Shown piece by piece: positions 1 through 8,238 of a DNA stretch of 64,000 bases (position 1 is its first letter; every line of letters begins with the position of its first letter). The DNA is from Bacteroidota bacterium (GTDB taxonomy: Bacteria; Bacteroidota; Bacteroidia; Bacteroidales; Lentimicrobiaceae), in NCBI GenBank assembly GCA_009773515.1, contig WSXX01000002.1, positions 62,001 through 126,000 of the forward strand. The letters run 5' to 3'. The notes below the pieces were generated by a model, which was not told the origin of the DNA, ran no database searches, and worked only from the letters and a program-made list of their open reading frames with translations. The position numbers were made by a program, and so were the translations under genes.

Positions 1-1340
1 ATTTCGAATGGAAAAAAGCACCTGAATCAACCGCTGCAGCCATCAGCATAAGACAAAAAACCGGGAAAACCGGAATGCTGAAAGTATATGCAAGTTTCGA
101 TGACGGAAATTTCAGGCTTGCGCAGGAGGATCTGGATCAGGATAAAATGATCGATTTTGCACTCGGAAACAGAAATACATTCGTCAATACATCTTACCGC
201 ACTGCAATAAACAAGAATTGGAGTGCAGCCACCTCAGCATCTTTCACTGCTGATGCTGACGATGTTACTTTTGATGGCAATCAGTTCGATAAAGAGTTAA
301 AGGGTTTTCACCTGAAACAAACAATCTCCAACGAACTCAACGAAAAAGTTACCTTGCGTGGAGGTGGAGAATGGTTTTCGCGTTCTGTGGAACAAACTTA
401 TCAATCCCCGACCGACACTTTTGTAAATCAATACGACAACAATACCTTTGCTGCCTTCGCAGAAGCTGAAATGTATGCTTCAAAACGTTTTGTAACCCGC
501 GTAGGAGCCAGAGTTGAACACTCCTCATACCTGAAAACCACCAATTTCGCTCCACGGCTGACTGCTGCCTGGAAAATGGATGAAACAAGTCAGTTTTCAA
601 TGGCATGGGGATGGTTTCACCAGAACCCGAACGATGATTTTCTTATCTACACCAGCAAACTTGATTATGAAAGGGCCGATCATTATACGCTGAGTTATCA
701 GTCGGCAAAAAACGGAAGAACGCTGCGAACCGAAGTTTATCTAAAAGACTACAGAAATCTGGTAAAACAAAACTCTGATGAATTCTTCCTTCCTGAAAGT
801 TACAACAACAAAGGAAGTGGCTATGCAGCCGGATTGGATATTTTCTGGAGAGACAAAAAAAGCATTAAAAACGGCGATTACTGGATTTCTTACTCCTATC
901 TTGATACTAAACGCGACTACCGCCGATATCCGGAACTGGCCGTACCAACCTTTGCTTCAAAACATAACCTTTCAGTGGTTTACAAACATTGGTTCGGTAA
1001 ACTAAGGTCGCTGGCAAGTGTAAACTATGTATATTCTTCTCCAAGGGTTTATAACAATCCGAACAGCGAAAAATTCAACGGCGAAAAAACACTTGCCTAC
1101 CAAAGCCTTGACATAAGCTGGAGCTTTCTTTACAGACAGAACATTATCTTTTATGGTGCAGTAACCAATGTTCCGGGCTTCAAACAGGAATTTGGAAGGC
1201 GGTTTTCAGACCAGCCCGACCAGAACGGACTTTTTAAAAGTGCAGCCATAGTTCCGGGTTCTGATAGATTTTATGTGATTGCCATTCTGATCACGCTAAC
1301 CAAAAAAGGCACTGAAAACCAACTGGATAAAATCCAGTAA
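1..1340 (+). CDS. TonB-dependent receptor-like outer membrane beta-barrel, C-terminal part
   Basis: The reading frame is already open at position 3, so the gene is cut by the window edge and about 446 codons are visible; an internal ATG at 75 is not the true start. The sequence shows the alternating aromatic/polar strands of an outer-membrane barrel, with recurrent blocks such as RVGARVEHSSY, TNFAPRLTAAWKM and LDYERADHYTLSYQ. These resemble the C-terminal barrel of TonB-dependent receptors with carboxypeptidase-like N-termini. The plug and any N-terminal extension lie outside the window. The substrate cannot be told. It ends 59 bases before a secreted protein gene on the same strand, and the two may share a transcript that stops at the hairpin at 2054. 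Confidence 0.8.
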   Translation, partial: FEWKKAPESTAAAISIRQKTGKTGMLKVYASFDDGNFRLAQEDLDQDKMIDFALGNRNTFVNTSYRTAINKNWSAATSASFTADADDVTFDGNQFDKELKGFHLKQTISNELNEKVTLRGGGEWFSRSVEQTYQSPTDTFVNQYDNNTFAAFAEAEMYASKRFVTRVGARVEHSSYLKTTNFAPRLTAAWKMDETSQFSMAWGWFHQNPNDDFLIYTSKLDYERADHYTLSYQSAKNGRTLRTEVYLKDYRNLVKQNSDEFFLPESYNNKGSGYAAGLDIFWRDKKSIKNGDYWISYSYLDTKRDYRRYPELAVPTFASKHNLSVVYKHWFGKLRSLASVNYVYSSPRVYNNPNSEKFNGEKTLAYQSLDISWSFLYRQNIIFYGAVTNVPGFKQEFGRRFSDQPDQNGLFKSAAIVPGSDRFYVIAILITLTKKGTENQLDKIQ

Positions 1341-1399
1341 ACAAGCTTAAAATTTCTGCAAATCTCAACATTAAACAATAACCCTCAAAACCAAACACA

Positions 1400-2041
1400 A
1401 TGAAAACAACCTTTATTACACTGATTATTACCCTGATTACTTTAACAGGATTTTCACAAAAACCCGAATATTACCAGGCAATGGGCGAAAGCCTTGGCCA
1501 GTATGCAAACTGCAAAACACCCGAAGATTTTCAGGCGCTTGGCAACCGATTCGGCATGATTGCAAACAATGAAAAAGAAGAATGGCTTCCCCTGTATTAC
1601 CATGCGCATTGTTATATCATCATGAGTTTTATGGAGCCTTCAGATGCAAAAAAGAAGGACTCCTATCTTGATGTTGCTGAGAAATCGCTGAAACAACTCG
1701 AAACAATGGTTCCCACCGAAGCTGAAGTTTTTGCACTTCAGGCCATGCTTTACACTGCCCGATTGGTGGTGAATCCGATGGAACGCGGACAACAATACAG
1801 CATGCTGACAGCTCAGTCGCTTGGACGCGCATCCGCCCTCGACCCTTCAAATCCCCGTGCGAAATTGCTGAAAATACAGAACGATATGGGCTCGGCCAGA
1901 TACTTTGGAAAAGACCCGAAAGAGTTTTGCGGACAAGCGGCAGATTTATTGGCAGGATGGGATTCATTTGTTCCCAAATCACAACTGCACCCTGCATGGG
2001 GAAAGGATCAGGCCGAAGAGTTGGTGAAATCATGTAAATAA
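1400..2041 (+). CDS. Secreted hypothetical protein, probably helical (TPR-like)
   Basis: This is a 213-residue protein with a clear N-terminal signal peptide (residues 1-19, ending GFSQ). The mature part is rich in alanine, leucine and helix formers, with an ALDPSNPRAKLLK stretch that looks like a tetratricopeptide turn, so an all-helical periplasmic protein is likely. I recognise no catalytic motif. It sits between a TonB-type receptor and a LytS/LytTR pair, an order I believe recurs in Bacteroidota, which suggests it belongs to the receptor transcript. The ATG at 1400 directly precedes the signal peptide. Function unknown. Confidence 0.8.
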   Translation: MKTTFITLIITLITLTGFSQKPEYYQAMGESLGQYANCKTPEDFQALGNRFGMIANNEKEEWLPLYYHAHCYIIMSFMEPSDAKKKDSYLDVAEKSLKQLETMVPTEAEVFALQAMLYTARLVVNPMERGQQYSMLTAQSLGRASALDPSNPRAKLLKIQNDMGSARYFGKDPKEFCGQAADLLAGWDSFVPKSQLHPAWGKDQAEELVKSCK

Positions 2042-2053
2042 GTTCTGAAAACA

Positions 2054-2097
2054 CTCACCAGTAACGTTATCATCCAGGTTACCGGTGAGATTTTTTT
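2054..2097 (+). terminator. Rho-independent terminator after the receptor/secreted-protein pair
   Basis: Arms 2054-2065 and 2078-2089 (CTCACC-A-GTAAC against GTTAC-C-GGTGAG, one mismatch) enclose a 12-base loop and are followed by a run of seven T. It lies 13 bases after the stop codon of the preceding gene. Confidence 0.85.
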
Positions 2098-2141
2098 AAT
2101 CCAAATCAGCAAAACAAACAATTTTACTTTTAAAGTCGCTG

Positions 2142-2167
2142 AATATGGGCTACATTTAGCCCATATT
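2142..2167 (+). promoter_or_regulatory. Perfect 11-bp palindrome upstream of the LytS/LytTR pair
   Basis: AATATGGGCTA (2142-2152) and its exact reverse complement (2157-2167) surround a four-base spacer, 27 bases before the kinase start. A sequence near the -7 consensus (TACATTTA, 2151-2158) falls across the centre. There is no T run, so it is not a typical terminator. An operator, possibly for autoregulation by the response regulator, is an inference. Confidence 0.5.
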
Positions 2168-2194
2168 TAGTAGTGCCGGCAACCTTCTTTCCGT

Positions 2195-3247
2195 ATGAAA
2201 AAGACCAAATTCAAACCACTGGACATATTACAGTTTGTGCTTGCCAATGCAGTATTGGCATTGATTATCATGGCTGTATTTTTTGGAAATATTTTCACCA
2301 ATCCCGAAAGATTCCTGTCTGGTTATCTTTGGTCTTTCTCCATTTGTATAACGCAGTGGACCGGGCCTATAATGATCAATATTATACTGGAAAAACGATT
2401 GACGTGGATCGACAGGCCGGTTTCCAGAACATTTGTTGAAATTTTCAGTCTTTTGCTCTGGTCAGTATTTGCTTTTATCTCTGTTCAGTTTCTGATGTAT
2501 TATCTGGTACTTGGCATACTGCCCGCCATAGCATGGCTAAGTATTCAAAATTCAATTATTTACACTTTTCTCATTTCGCTGTTTATCTCCCTCACGTTCA
2601 CCGCAGTGGGGTTTTTCAAAGCCTGGCGGAAATCGGTTTTAAAGGAAGCAGAGCTGAAATCAGAAATGATGGCTCATAAATACAACGCATTGCGAAGCCA
2701 GATAAACCCTCACTTTCTTTTCAACAGTTTTAATGTGCTCAGCGATCTGGTTTATGAAGATCAGGCTCAGGCGGTAAACTTCATCAGACAAATGAGCGAT
2801 CTTTTTCGTTATGTACTTGACAGCCGGGATAAAGAATTGGTTACTCTGCGGGAAGAACTGGAATTTATGAATAGTTATGCTGGTTTACTCAAAACCCGTT
2901 TTGGCGATAAACTGGAACTGAATATCGATTTACCGCAGGGCAGAGATCAGCTGATTGTTCCCATGTCTCTTCAATTACTTATTGAAAATGCAGTGAAACA
3001 CAATGAAGTGTCAGTCAGTAAACCCTTGAAAGTATATCTCAGACAAACAGGCGACTACCTGGAAGTTGAAAATGCACTTCAGCCAAAAGAGATTCTGGAA
3101 GAATCGAAAAATACCGGCCTCAAAAATATAATTCAGCAATTCAGCTTTTTTACCGATCGAAAAGTTGAGGTGATCAACAATGGTTTGACCTTTAAAGTCA
3201 GGGTTCCTTTAATCCAACAAATTGAAAATGAAAGTAATCATCATTGA
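2195..3247 (+). CDS. LytS/YehU-type sensor histidine kinase
   Basis: This is a 350-residue membrane histidine kinase of the His_kinase (PF06580) class. Four hydrophobic segments fill residues 10-140. The phosphoacceptor block QINPHFLFNSFN is near residue 170 and the ATP-binding N-box (LLIENAVKHN) near residue 260. The downstream G-boxes are degenerate, as usual in this class, although a TGLKNI motif remains. It should autophosphorylate and pass phosphate to the overlapping LytTR regulator. No extracellular sensor domain is present, so the signal is probably sensed in or through the membrane. The coding end overlaps the regulator by 20 bases, indicating translational coupling. A palindrome lies just upstream. 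Confidence 0.93.
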   Translation: MKKTKFKPLDILQFVLANAVLALIIMAVFFGNIFTNPERFLSGYLWSFSICITQWTGPIMINIILEKRLTWIDRPVSRTFVEIFSLLLWSVFAFISVQFLMYYLVLGILPAIAWLSIQNSIIYTFLISLFISLTFTAVGFFKAWRKSVLKEAELKSEMMAHKYNALRSQINPHFLFNSFNVLSDLVYEDQAQAVNFIRQMSDLFRYVLDSRDKELVTLREELEFMNSYAGLLKTRFGDKLELNIDLPQGRDQLIVPMSLQLLIENAVKHNEVSVSKPLKVYLRQTGDYLEVENALQPKEILEESKNTGLKNIIQQFSFFTDRKVEVINNGLTFKVRVPLIQQIENESNHH

Positions 3248-3977
3248 AGACGAGCAAAGAGCCGCTAACCATCTGGTAAGGTTGCTCGGCAAAGTAGCTC
3301 CTGAAATGGAGGTAATTTCGAATTTCGAAACCGTGAGAGATGCCGTTGCCTGGCTAAAAGGAAATCCTGAAATCGGACTCATTTTTTCGGATATTCAATT
3401 GGCTGATGGAATCAGTTTTGAGATCTTCAAACAGGTAAAGGTGAGTTGCCCCATTATTTTCACAACTGCATGGAACCATTATGCCATAGAAGCATTTAAC
3501 ACCAATGGCATAGATTATTTGTTGAAGCCCATCGAGGAAAACCGTCTGCAAAAAGCAATAGAAAAAGCCAGACAATTTTCGCCGATGCCAATGCTTGAGA
3601 AGATTCTGGCAATGGCAGGAAACAACCCTGTAAAGAATTACAAATCAAGGTTTCTGATAAAAATCGGAGAAAAAATCAAAACCATACCGGTAGAAGAAAT
3701 CCTGGCATTTTACAGTCTTGAAAAGGCGAGTTATCTTCTCACCTCGTCAAAGCGAAATTATACCATTGATTTCCCGCTTGATCATCTGGAAACCATACTC
3801 GATCCTGAAAAGTTTTTCCGGATAAGCCGGAAATACATTGTTTCGCTTGAGGCTTGCGGCAACATCACCGCCTGGTCAAACAGCCGTTTGAAGCTTAAAA
3901 TTGAAGGAATTGATGATCAGGAAATCATTGTATCCAGAGAAAGAGTGCAGGAATTCAGGGATTGGCTGGATCGTTAA
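3228..3977 (+). CDS. LytTR-family response regulator
   Basis: I start this 249-residue protein at ATG 3228, giving MKVIIIEDEQ, the canonical receiver opening; a TTG six bases earlier is less likely. The receiver domain (residues 1-120) has acidic D8/E9, the phosphoacceptor D55 (FSDIQLADG) and the conserved lysine in YLLKPI. A LytTR DNA-binding domain occupies about residues 140-245 (FLIKIGEKIKTIPVEEI, then FFRISRKYIVSL). It forms a two-component system with the overlapping LytS kinase. LytTR regulators bind paired sites upstream of targets; the neighbouring receptor or the palindrome upstream of the kinase are possible targets, but this is inference. Confidence 0.94.
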   Translation: MKVIIIEDEQRAANHLVRLLGKVAPEMEVISNFETVRDAVAWLKGNPEIGLIFSDIQLADGISFEIFKQVKVSCPIIFTTAWNHYAIEAFNTNGIDYLLKPIEENRLQKAIEKARQFSPMPMLEKILAMAGNNPVKNYKSRFLIKIGEKIKTIPVEEILAFYSLEKASYLLTSSKRNYTIDFPLDHLETILDPEKFFRISRKYIVSLEACGNITAWSNSRLKLKIEGIDDQEIIVSRERVQEFRDWLDR

Positions 3978-4018
3978 ATGGCAGATATTTCACAGCAAAA
4001 AATCATGCGGATTTAAGC

Positions 4019-5023
4019 TCAACTATTAATAATCAATGAATAACCACTCAGCAACTTCAGCGCCACCCATAGTATAGCAAGCACAGAGACAATGAAAGTG
4101 TAAGAAGGTACTAATTTCATTGATTTCGGAATTCTTATATCAGATATAAATGCTGAAGAATAGATAACTGCAGGAATAATTACGGGAAAAATCATAAGTG
4201 TGGCCAGAACCTGAAAACTCATATATGGGCGCCAAAGAAAAAAAGCGAGTAAAATTCCCGGCACAAAGGAAATTCCTGCAATCCATAACAACCATGTTTT
4301 CCTGAGTATTTCAGTTGAAAGGAATATCCTGACCGGAACTGATTTCAGGAATAAATAAACAGCCGCCTGCTTCACATACCAAACAGCAAAAGCAATAATT
4401 AATCCTGCAATCAATAACCTCAGATAGAACACTTCAATCACCCACTGAAAAGCAATTCCAAACTCACGGTAAACAAAAACACCTTTCAGCACAGCAGCCA
4501 TAAAAAACACCATCAGATGTATTGATATCCATGTCAGCAACAACCTGAGCTTCCATGAAATCAGCAGCATCCGGCCGGTTTTGGAAGCAAGAAATGCGCC
4601 AAGTAAAAAATAACCGAAGTAAGGCAATGAATAAATCAGCAGCATATTGCCTTCTTCCCATTCATAAATATCGCCCGGCAAATACGAGATGGTAAACAGC
4701 GAATATCTGAAATGTATGCCATTCAGATAGAGAAGAAAAGCATGAATTGTATTCTGAAAAATCACAACCATCATCCAGGCTGCAAAGAAACAAAGCACTG
4801 AAAAAAGCATTAGCCGGAAAAGAGAAGAAAATGACAGATGCGCTTTGTCTGCCATAGAAAATTCACCAGAAGGAACTACTGGTTTAAGGATGCGGTTCAG
4901 CTGACTCAGGTGGAATTTTATTTTAACCAATTGAAATGCGAAAAAACCAACTTGTTTTCTTCTGTTGTCGCCGGTTCTTTTTGGTAAAGAAGACTTATCA
5001 CCCGGATTATTCATTTGATTCAT
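4019..5023 (-). CDS. Polytopic membrane protein of unknown function
   Basis: The protein is 334 residues, with a basic cytosolic N-terminus of about 65 residues and then roughly seven hydrophobic segments, for example LMLFSVLCFFAAWMMVVIF and WLLWIAGISFVPGILLAFF. Short charged loops separate them. I recognise no family motif. It is convergent with the response regulator gene (41 bases between the ends), with no terminator visible in between. The first ATG is used; another ATG three codons later is equally possible. The next gene upstream on this strand is an AlkD-like protein, 56 bases away, so the two could be cotranscribed. Confidence 0.75.
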   Translation of the reverse strand: MNQMNNPGDKSSLPKRTGDNRRKQVGFFAFQLVKIKFHLSQLNRILKPVVPSGEFSMADKAHLSFSSLFRLMLFSVLCFFAAWMMVVIFQNTIHAFLLYLNGIHFRYSLFTISYLPGDIYEWEEGNMLLIYSLPYFGYFLLGAFLASKTGRMLLISWKLRLLLTWISIHLMVFFMAAVLKGVFVYREFGIAFQWVIEVFYLRLLIAGLIIAFAVWYVKQAAVYLFLKSVPVRIFLSTEILRKTWLLWIAGISFVPGILLAFFLWRPYMSFQVLATLMIFPVIIPAVIYSSAFISDIRIPKSMKLVPSYTFIVSVLAILWVALKLLSGYSLIINS

Positions 5024-5079
5024 TTATTAAATCTCTGATAACTGTGTTAAAATAAATCCGATAAAGCATAAAAGCTTTT

Positions 5080-5796
5080 TCACTTTACTTTCCGGAACAA
5101 TAACTTATGTTCTTTGGTCATCTTTTCGCAGGCGTACTGAAAAATCAACCGTGGAGCAATATCTTTCCATATCAATAGAAATGCCTCTGTTTCTTCTGGT
5201 TTTACCTTCCATGCTTCGCGCAGAAACCAGCCCATTCCCTGATGTACTTCACGATCAGGATCTGTCATCAGTGGTTCAAGAAAGGTGAATAATTCCTGAA
5301 AAGAAATACTGGTTTTAAGTAGTTTTATAAATGTAACGGGCACACAACGTCGTTGAAATTTATAAGGAGAGATGATCCATCCTGTAAAGTCATTTTTTTC
5401 TACCAAACCCTGCTTCATAATCTCGGGCAGGAAAAACATTCCAAAGTGATCGGCATGGGCCCAATTGGTTATTCCGGTTTTAAACCAGCTTTCAAGCCTG
5501 CCGAAATCGCTTTTTTTAAGCTCATCTTTTACAATGGTGATCAATATAATGGCAAATGATGTTTCCTCATATTTACCGCTTTTCATCAACAAAGGTGCGG
5601 CTTCAAAAACCAGATCAACGGTAATTTCCCCTGATTTTTTCAGCTCTTCTTTCTTTGCATCCATAAGTGCCTGACTAAGTCCCCAGGCATCGTAAACCCC
5701 TTCTTTGAAGTATCGGGAATATTTTTTTACAAGCTCTGGATTTGCGTGGGTCTGGCAGTAACTGAGCAGACCTTCATAAAGATGTTCAGGTTTCAT
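5080..5796 (-). CDS. DNA alkylation repair protein, AlkD-like HEAT-repeat family
   Basis: This 238-residue protein is built of amphipathic helical pairs typical of the AlkC/AlkD superfamily. Family-like blocks include KKYSRYFKEG and AYGLS-like DAWGLSQ near the N-terminus, WFKTGITNWAHADHFG in the middle, and a REVHQGMGWFLREAWK block near the C-terminus. Family members excise cationic alkylated bases such as 3- and 7-alkylpurines by cradling the duplex. The W and D residues in the central block are in the right region for the DNA-facing surface, though I cannot confirm catalysis. Many paralogs are annotated only as DNA alkylation repair proteins, and that is the safe level here. Confidence 0.85.
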   Translation of the reverse strand: MKPEHLYEGLLSYCQTHANPELVKKYSRYFKEGVYDAWGLSQALMDAKKEELKKSGEITVDLVFEAAPLLMKSGKYEETSFAIILITIVKDELKKSDFGRLESWFKTGITNWAHADHFGMFFLPEIMKQGLVEKNDFTGWIISPYKFQRRCVPVTFIKLLKTSISFQELFTFLEPLMTDPDREVHQGMGWFLREAWKVKPEETEAFLLIWKDIAPRLIFQYACEKMTKEHKLLFRKVK

Positions 5797-5945
5797 AAGA
5801 TGTTCTGTTGAAAATGGCCCCGGAAGATTAAAGAGTTAGGGTCTATTGCCTCCTTCTACAAAAATAGAAAATTCGTGATGTTCCGGAACATAAAAAGGAG
5901 ATTCTCTGTTCAGTCAGGTAAGGGATTTTCAAGAATCAGGTATCT

Positions 5946-5978
5946 CTTGCAATGGAAGCATATATTTAGGTATATTTG
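5946..5978 (+). promoter_or_regulatory. Bacteroidota-type promoter for the TPR regulator
   Basis: CTTG at 5946-5949, a 21-base spacer, then TATATTTG at 5971-5978, a full match to the Bacteroidota -7 element TAnnTTTG. The start codon follows 14 bases after the -7 box, so the leader is very short. Confidence 0.6.
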
Positions 5979-5992
5979 TTTCTCTTTGAAAT

Positions 5993-7762
5993 ATGACCGA
6001 TCTGAAAATGAAATCCGTATTTTCATTCCTTACTTCAAAATTTACTGTTATAGCGCCAGTGATATTTCTGGTGCTTTTTGCAGCTTCAGATCTTTATGCA
6101 GATAACAAAACCGACAGCCTGAAATCAGCACTTAAACTGGCCCGGACAGATACATTATCTATAAAGATTTACGGTCAGCTTGGCGAACGTTTCACCAAAA
6201 TGTCGCAGCACGACTCAGCGCTTTATTATTATACAAAAGCCTTGGAATTGTCTGAAAATCAACAATCAGACAAGTATAAATATCAGGTTTATAACCAGCT
6301 GGGTCTTCTCTTCTTAGCCAGTGGCAATTATTCAATCACCCTTGAGTATTATTTTAAAATGTTGTCAATGCTTGATGGAGAATCATCCGTTGAGCATGAC
6401 ACCTCCAGCCTTGACAGCAAATACGCAAGTTTGTATGTACAGATGGGAACCTGTTATTTTTTTATGGAGAATCTTTCAAAATCACTGGAGTATTTTCAGA
6501 AGAGTCTTGATAAAGTAACGCAGAAGGCTACAATAAATCCCGCTTATAAAGAATCTGAATCTCAACTGGTTTTGTACATAAATATGGGTTCAGTTCATCT
6601 GAGCGGGAGAGCTTTCGACAAAGCACAGGCGAATTTCGAGAAAGCCCTTGAAATGACCAAACCGCTCAACAATCAGATATACTACGGTGTACTTTATAAC
6701 AATCTTGGTATAGTTTACAAGGAGAAGCAGAACTACGAAAAAGCCTTTGATTTTTACAACAAAGCCCTCCAAATAAGAATAAACTTGCATGATTCAGCCG
6801 GCATGGCGCAGGTTTACAACAATCTTGGCGACTGCTATTATCTGACCGGTGATTATCAGAAATCCATCGAAAGTCTGGACAAAGCATTGGCGATCAGCCG
6901 CAAAGTCAAAAATATAAGATCGCAGATGAAAGCGGCCAACTTTCTATCGCTTGCCCATGAGAAAGTCAACAGATACGCAGATGCGCTGGAAATGCATCGA
7001 CTATACAAGCAATTGCACGACAGCATCATAAACACGGAGCAGATTCAGACTTCAGCCAGGCTTGAACTACAATATCATTATGAGAAGCAGCGCAAAGAAA
7101 GTGAATTAAAGCAGGAAATCATGCTTGCCCGCAAGGAACGAAAAGCACTGATATATATGGTAATAGCGGCGGCATTTCTGTTTTCTTTTATAATAGTTAT
7201 GCTGCTAAACCGTAATCAACGCATAAAAATGAAACAAGTCAGGCTTATAAAAGAGAGTCTTGAGCTTGAGCAAAGGAATCTGAATCTGGAAAAACAAAAC
7301 CTGCTGCTCGAAAAACAAAACCTGCAACTTGAACTTGAATACCGGAATAAAGAGCTTGCCACCCATGTGATGTATCTGGTAAACAAAAATGAGTTTCTTT
7401 CTTCTGTTACCGAAAAACTTTTAGCCATACGGCATATGCTTCTCCCCGAAAATAGAGTTGTTGTGCAGGAGGTTATCCGTGAAATGAAGTCAAATATCGA
7501 CAACACAGTTTGGGGAGAATTTGAGGTGAGGTTTCAGAATGTTCATCAGGATTTCTACCAAAAGCTTGGCGAAAAGTATCCCGATCTTACGCCCAACGAA
7601 ACAAAATTATGTGCTTTCCTGAGATTAAATATGACCACCAAAGACATCTCGGCCATTACTTTCCAATCTCTTAAAAGCATTCAGGTTGCACGCGCCAGAT
7701 TAAGAAAAAGAATGGGAATAACCCGCGATGACAACCTGGTAACCATACTTCAGCAATTGTAA
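5993..7762 (+). CDS. TPR-containing membrane regulator with C-terminal HTH
   Basis: This 589-residue protein has a signal-like hydrophobic stretch (about residues 14-36) and a periplasmic array of tetratricopeptide repeats (about 50-350; for example YGVLYNNLGIVYKEKQNYEK). A single transmembrane helix lies near residues 385-405, followed by a charged coiled coil (410-465) and a cytosolic C-terminal helix-turn-helix resembling LuxR-type domains (about 530-589; LTPNETKLCAFLRLNMTTKD). This is a one-component architecture common in Bacteroidota, presumably coupling a periplasmic signal to transcription. The coil contains a 16-base direct repeat (7289-7304 and 7310-7325) that duplicates EKQNL. Signal and targets are unknown. 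Confidence 0.88.
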   Translation: MTDLKMKSVFSFLTSKFTVIAPVIFLVLFAASDLYADNKTDSLKSALKLARTDTLSIKIYGQLGERFTKMSQHDSALYYYTKALELSENQQSDKYKYQVYNQLGLLFLASGNYSITLEYYFKMLSMLDGESSVEHDTSSLDSKYASLYVQMGTCYFFMENLSKSLEYFQKSLDKVTQKATINPAYKESESQLVLYINMGSVHLSGRAFDKAQANFEKALEMTKPLNNQIYYGVLYNNLGIVYKEKQNYEKAFDFYNKALQIRINLHDSAGMAQVYNNLGDCYYLTGDYQKSIESLDKALAISRKVKNIRSQMKAANFLSLAHEKVNRYADALEMHRLYKQLHDSIINTEQIQTSARLELQYHYEKQRKESELKQEIMLARKERKALIYMVIAAAFLFSFIIVMLLNRNQRIKMKQVRLIKESLELEQRNLNLEKQNLLLEKQNLQLELEYRNKELATHVMYLVNKNEFLSSVTEKLLAIRHMLLPENRVVVQEVIREMKSNIDNTVWGEFEVRFQNVHQDFYQKLGEKYPDLTPNETKLCAFLRLNMTTKDISAITFQSLKSIQVARARLRKRMGITRDDNLVTILQQL

Positions 7763-8004
7763 AAAAGAATCACTCCTTTCGGTTTAAACCTCAGTTTTCG
7801 GGTTTCCGGCAACAACTCTTCTGTGCAGATTACAGACAATACCACGATATTTTACATTAGTTAACACATTGTTTATCAATGCTGTAATTCATTTGTAGCA
7901 TTATTGTTTCCTCCCTTTTACCTGTTGTAGTTTTTTTGTGGGCTATTAAAATTAGGTGAGTCGGAAATTGTCACCGAGTTTTGCCGATGAATATTTTACC
8001 CATC

Positions 8005-8208
8005 ATGAAAGCAGACAAGAAAACAGAACCCGACCAGATTGAAAAGGAGATGAAACTTCTTATAAAAAAGCTGAATAACGAAAATGCGGCTTTGGGAAAA
8101 ATCCTTTTAAAGATGGGAGAAAAGAAGGTTGAAGAAGATAAACCGCCTGTTCGCACCAGGAAAAAGAAAACGGAGAGTCAACTCAAAAATCAGAATTTAA
8201 CCGAATAA
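8005..8208 (+). CDS. Small charged coiled-coil protein
   Basis: This is a 67-residue protein counted from ATG 8005; an in-frame ATG at 7987 and a TTG at 7981 are alternatives. It is almost entirely charged, with a heptad-like stretch (IEKEMKLLIKKLNNENAALG) and a basic tail (RTRKKK) that could bind nucleic acid. No family is recognised. It ends 30 bases before the large T9SS protein and may be its leader cistron. Composition fits a real cytosolic protein, but the short length keeps confidence moderate. Confidence 0.55.
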   Translation: MKADKKTEPDQIEKEMKLLIKKLNNENAALGKILLKMGEKKVEEDKPPVRTRKKKTESQLKNQNLTE

Positions 8209-8238
8209 CCAAACAAAAACAAACCAAATACCCAAATC

